Positions 61,471 through 64,000 of a DNA stretch of 64,000 nt are shown here, piece after piece. How positions within the stretch are numbered: position 1 is the first letter of the stretch; each line of letters starts with the position of its first letter. Location: the NCBI GenBank assembly GCA_017521425.1, contig JAFXCQ010000032.1, positions 184,398 through 248,397 of the forward strand. The letters run 5' to 3'. The stretch comes from Clostridia bacterium (lineage in GTDB: Bacteria > Bacillota > Clostridia > Oscillospirales > Acutalibacteraceae). A program made the translations under genes and the position numbers. The notes under the pieces are model-generated. The model made no database searches. It was not told where the DNA came from and saw only the letters and a list, made by a program, of their open reading frames with translations.

Positions 61471-63481
61471 TTATAACCACGGTTACAAAAATAAAGGTGG
61501 AAATAACTGGAACCATAATGGCAATAGAAATGGCGGTAATAATAAATTCAACCAGAATAAACCACAGGCACCACAAGAACCATTTGTTAACCCATATTCG
61601 TTTATTCAATTAAGTAAAAATGAACCATCTCGTAAAGCTGTTGAAAAAGGTGAATACACAGGTAAAATTTCTTGTAAGCTTGAAGTAAAGTCACCTGTGT
61701 TTATACCAAACACCTCTTTTGATTACAAAGAGAGTGAGCATAAACATAACGTGTTTTATTCTTACAGCGATTTATCAAATGAAAAATCACTTACAGATGA
61801 AATAAGAAAACCACAAAATCCTGTTATTCCAGGTAGTGAAATAAGAGGTATGATAAGAAACGTTTACGAACAACTTACAAACTCTTGTTTTTCTGAAGTA
61901 GATGAATTTAATTTGCCGTACAAGCGCACCAACGAACCCAAAGAGCTTTGTATTATGTGCTGGGATGAAGCAGAAAAGGTATGGAAATTGTATTATAATG
62001 TAAAAAGGAATAAAGATTACTACCGTGGTGTTGTTAACGGATCAAAATTCGACAAGGATTGGAATACACAGAATATAGGTGGTTTATATAATAATATCTG
62101 TACGAATTTTAACTACGGTTTAATTAACAGGGTAGATTATACACCTGCAACAAATGAAGTAAGAAAAAATGAGAATGGTGGATGGTATTTACATATACCA
62201 ACATTGATGAAAACCAAAGATAAAGCCAACAAACAAATAATTTATACTATACCAAGTAGAGATAGTGATAATATTATTGTTGACGAAAAAACTCTTGACC
62301 GTTTTGAAAAAGTTTTAGGTGTAAACGAAAATGTTAAAGGCGGTTATTCTGATGATGTGATAAATCAGAATAAAGATGCAAAAAAGATTTATGGAAATTA
62401 CATTAAGCATTTTAGAAACAAAGAACCACTTATTGTTTATGTCGATAAAGCAAGTAAGGAAAAAGGCTTTAATGATTGTGTAATTTATCTTTCACCTGCG
62501 TGTATGGGTAAAGAGTTTTTTGAAAATAAAATTCCGGATATTCTCAAAGAGAATGCAGAGCACGATAAATGTACCGATATAAATAACGCTTGTCCTGCTT
62601 GCAGACTTTTCGGTATGATTGGAGAAAAAAGTGCCGTTAAAGGTCGTTTAAGGTTTTCAGATTCATACGAAGCAAATGGCGTAAAATATTCAGAAAAAGA
62701 AATTACACTACCTATTCTTGCAACGCCAAGAATTTCTGCAACAGAGTTTTATTTGCGTGCACCTGCTAAGTTAGGAAAAGAAACTGACGAAAAACGTGGC
62801 GAAACTTTTTCTGGAACGTGGAATTACGACTATTACACGACTTACAAAAAAGTGAATATAAATGGTAAAAAGCAAACCTTGTTTATTCGTAACAATTACA
62901 TACCAGAGCTTGCTGGTAGAAAGGTTTACTGGAACAGAACCTTTAAAATTACGAATGAAGAAAAAGGCAAAATGAATAATACAATTACACCTATTGAAAA
63001 GGGCGATTTTTCTTTCGACGTTTATTTTGATAAACTTACAAAAGACGAACTTGAAAACCTCTTGTTCTGCCTCGAGTTAAATGATAATAACAGTGAAAAA
63101 CCAAGCGTTCATAAAATAGGTCACGGAAAACCTTTGGGTATGGGTCAGGTTAAACTTACGGTTGAAAATGTTGAGTGTATTGAATATAAGCTTGTTGGCT
63201 CAACAGTTACTCGTGAAAGAAAAGAATATCAATCTGATTTAGAAAAGAGAACTGAACTTGCAAAAACAGAAGAGGGTAAATGCATATTAAGATATTCGAC
63301 AGATATTGCTGATAAGTCAAAAATAAGTTACCCGATAGGTTATAAATGGAAAGATGGTGCTTGGGTGAAATCCCCACCGTTCCAATGGTTCTCTGGTAAC
63401 AGAGGTTCAGTAAGTGCACCAAAAATTAAAGATGTTTTACCAGACCTCAAGAAAAATGACCAGACCTTAAAATCAAATTAA
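61454..63481 (+). CDS. TIGR03986-like Cas7 with a large insertion
   Basis: The 675-residue RAMP protein has the TIGR03986 pattern: NPVIPGSEIRGMIRNVYEQL, NACPACRLFGMIGEKSAVKGR (a zinc-type C-x2-C), ATPRISATEFYLR and KIGHGKPLGMGQVKL. In III-Dv complexes this subunit caps the backbone and carries a long insertion. The position equivalent to the catalytic Asp is Ser, so no cleavage is expected. The N terminus is unusual: about 40 residues rich in Asn, Gly, Lys and His (MAYQGNYNHGYKNKGGNN...), probably disordered and RNA-attracting. The start has GGGGAGGTGG. Confidence 0.85.
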   Translation: MAYQGNYNHGYKNKGGNNWNHNGNRNGGNNKFNQNKPQAPQEPFVNPYSFIQLSKNEPSRKAVEKGEYTGKISCKLEVKSPVFIPNTSFDYKESEHKHNVFYSYSDLSNEKSLTDEIRKPQNPVIPGSEIRGMIRNVYEQLTNSCFSEVDEFNLPYKRTNEPKELCIMCWDEAEKVWKLYYNVKRNKDYYRGVVNGSKFDKDWNTQNIGGLYNNICTNFNYGLINRVDYTPATNEVRKNENGGWYLHIPTLMKTKDKANKQIIYTIPSRDSDNIIVDEKTLDRFEKVLGVNENVKGGYSDDVINQNKDAKKIYGNYIKHFRNKEPLIVYVDKASKEKGFNDCVIYLSPACMGKEFFENKIPDILKENAEHDKCTDINNACPACRLFGMIGEKSAVKGRLRFSDSYEANGVKYSEKEITLPILATPRISATEFYLRAPAKLGKETDEKRGETFSGTWNYDYYTTYKKVNINGKKQTLFIRNNYIPELAGRKVYWNRTFKITNEEKGKMNNTITPIEKGDFSFDVYFDKLTKDELENLLFCLELNDNNSEKPSVHKIGHGKPLGMGQVKLTVENVECIEYKLVGSTVTRERKEYQSDLEKRTELAKTEEGKCILRYSTDIADKSKISYPIGYKWKDGAWVKSPPFQWFSGNRGSVSAPKIKDVLPDLKKNDQTLKSN

Positions 63482-63494
63482 AACAGAATAAATA

Positions 63495-63536
63495 AAAAAA
63501 CCATCAAATACCGATGTGGTATTTGATGGTTTTTTG
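63495..63536 (+). terminator. Terminator of the effector operon
   Basis: A long stem AAACCATCAAATACC / GGTATTTGATGGTTT with a GATGT loop and a T-run. Confidence 0.93.
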
Positions 63537-63540
63537 TTTT

Positions 63541-63792
63541 GTAAGGTAAGTTTAGTTGTTAGCCATTAGCTATTAGTTGTTAGTTATTAGCTACTGGCTA
63601 ATTGTTGATGACGACGTTGTCGCGAAAGACGATGTGCTTCAATTCACTATAAGGTGGTAAGGTAAATTTAGTTGTCAGTTGTCAGTTGTCAGAAATCAGT
63701 TAGCTTCGCGATGGATTAGAAGTGAATACTAACCAACACAAAATTACATCTTCACTATTCACTCTTACTTTTTCACTGGTGCACAGCACCAG
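63541..63792 (-). repeat. CRISPR-linked repeat element, third location
   Basis: This has the same modules as at 50526-50753, in the same orientation: GTAAGGTAAGTTTAG, TTGTCAGTTGTCAGAAATC, TTAGCTTCGCGAT, ATTCACTCTTACTT, and the hairpin CACTGGTGC-ACA-GCACCAGTG next to a CRISPR repeat. There are also TTAGCTATTAG micro-repeats and a degenerate CRISPR repeat (about 63640-63664). Confidence 0.8.
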
Positions 63793-63953
63793 TGTCCCCT
63801 ATAAGGTGTAAGGTAGAATTTAATGCCGAACTTGAAAGTCTTAATCTCAAGGGTTTCAATCCCCTATAAGGCGGTAATGTAGTGAGCCAACAACAAAAGC
63901 TCCGGAGACAACAAAGCCTGCACCATTTCAATCCCCTAAATGGGGTAAGGTAG
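63793..63953 (-). CRISPR. Short degenerate CRISPR array 3
   Basis: Repeats at 63793-63816 (truncated), 63853-63882 (one base longer) and 63925-63953 differ from the consensus in up to four positions. The two spacers are 36 and 42 bp. The orientation (GTTTCAAT on the plus strand) means leftward transcription. No leader promoter is seen in the 47 bp to the right before the window ends, so this may be a decaying array or may depend on sequence outside the window. Confidence 0.8.
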
Positions 63954-64000
63954 GCTTCGAATTAAGAATTAAAAATTAAGAATTAAGAATTGCTTCGCGA
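63954..64000. repeat. AT-rich micro-repeat at the window end
   Basis: AATTAAGAATT is repeated between two copies of GCTTCG, again a dispersed intergenic repeat of this genome. Nothing else is visible. Confidence 0.6.

Noticed and set aside
53174..63481. Adaptation module (cas1/cas2 or reverse transcriptase fusion)
   Set aside because: No frame with Cas1, Cas2 or RT motifs is present; if it exists it lies outside the window.

Overview
The window (64 kb, AT-rich, dense operons with strong GGAGG-type ribosome sites and consensus sigma-A promoters) looks like the chromosome of an anaerobic low-GC Firmicute of the class Clostridia, probably a gut lineage. Supporting signs are the mutS-mutL-miaA and yggS-sepF-divIVA-lspA-rluD order, the split transketolase, DUF4364 and DUF6472 proteins, host/plant-glycan hydrolases, and many short intergenic repeats. 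No rRNA or tRNA gene was recognised. No database search was possible, so all names rest on motif recognition and context.

Layout. 1-10.8 kb: mismatch repair, tRNA modification, division and lipoprotein-processing genes. 10.8-15.6 kb: a HAD phosphatase, split transketolase and L-rhamnose isomerase/aldolase. 15.7-20.5 kb: small membrane proteins, a likely autoregulated HTH protein and a 59-residue acidic protein. 20.7-30.5 kb: valS-folC, a DUF4364 regulator, a small Cys protein, a frameshifted rlmH, an M23 endopeptidase, alr and a TagGH-like ABC exporter. 30.9-40.4 kb: a carbohydrate block with an EEP-family hydrolase, an MFS carrier, a GH106-like hydrolase, a GH95 fucosidase and a secreted GH98 enzyme. 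40.8-50.5 kb: a defence island with a complete type I restriction system (hsdR-hsdM-hsdS), a HEPN-like protein, an AbiH protein and small genes.

50.5-64 kb is a type III CRISPR-Cas locus. Two short arrays (7 and 3 repeats) are transcribed divergently from a 300-bp region holding two perfect consensus promoters. They are flanked by inverted blocks of a 130-160 bp repeat element that carries a truncated CRISPR repeat at one end. Then come two divergent hydrophobic micropeptides with a GIY-YIG protein, cas6, an unknown 130-aa protein, a CARF-HEPN RNase, a small Cas10, and a set of fused effector subunits: Cas7-Cas5 (Csx10-like) with a helical tail, a double Cas7, Csx19, and a TIGR03986 Cas7 with a large insertion. 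This set matches the type III-D variant often called III-Dv. A third, degenerate array lies after the operon. No cas1/cas2 is present in the window.

The most interesting signal is that the cas6 promoter and 5' UTR align with the leader of array 1, including the first eight bases of the CRISPR repeat. The cas6 promoter therefore looks like a captured CRISPR leader, which raises the possibility of feedback on cas6 expression. The second is the repeat element that has co-opted the CRISPR repeat, giving chains of repeat halves separated by oversized, near-identical 'spacers'.
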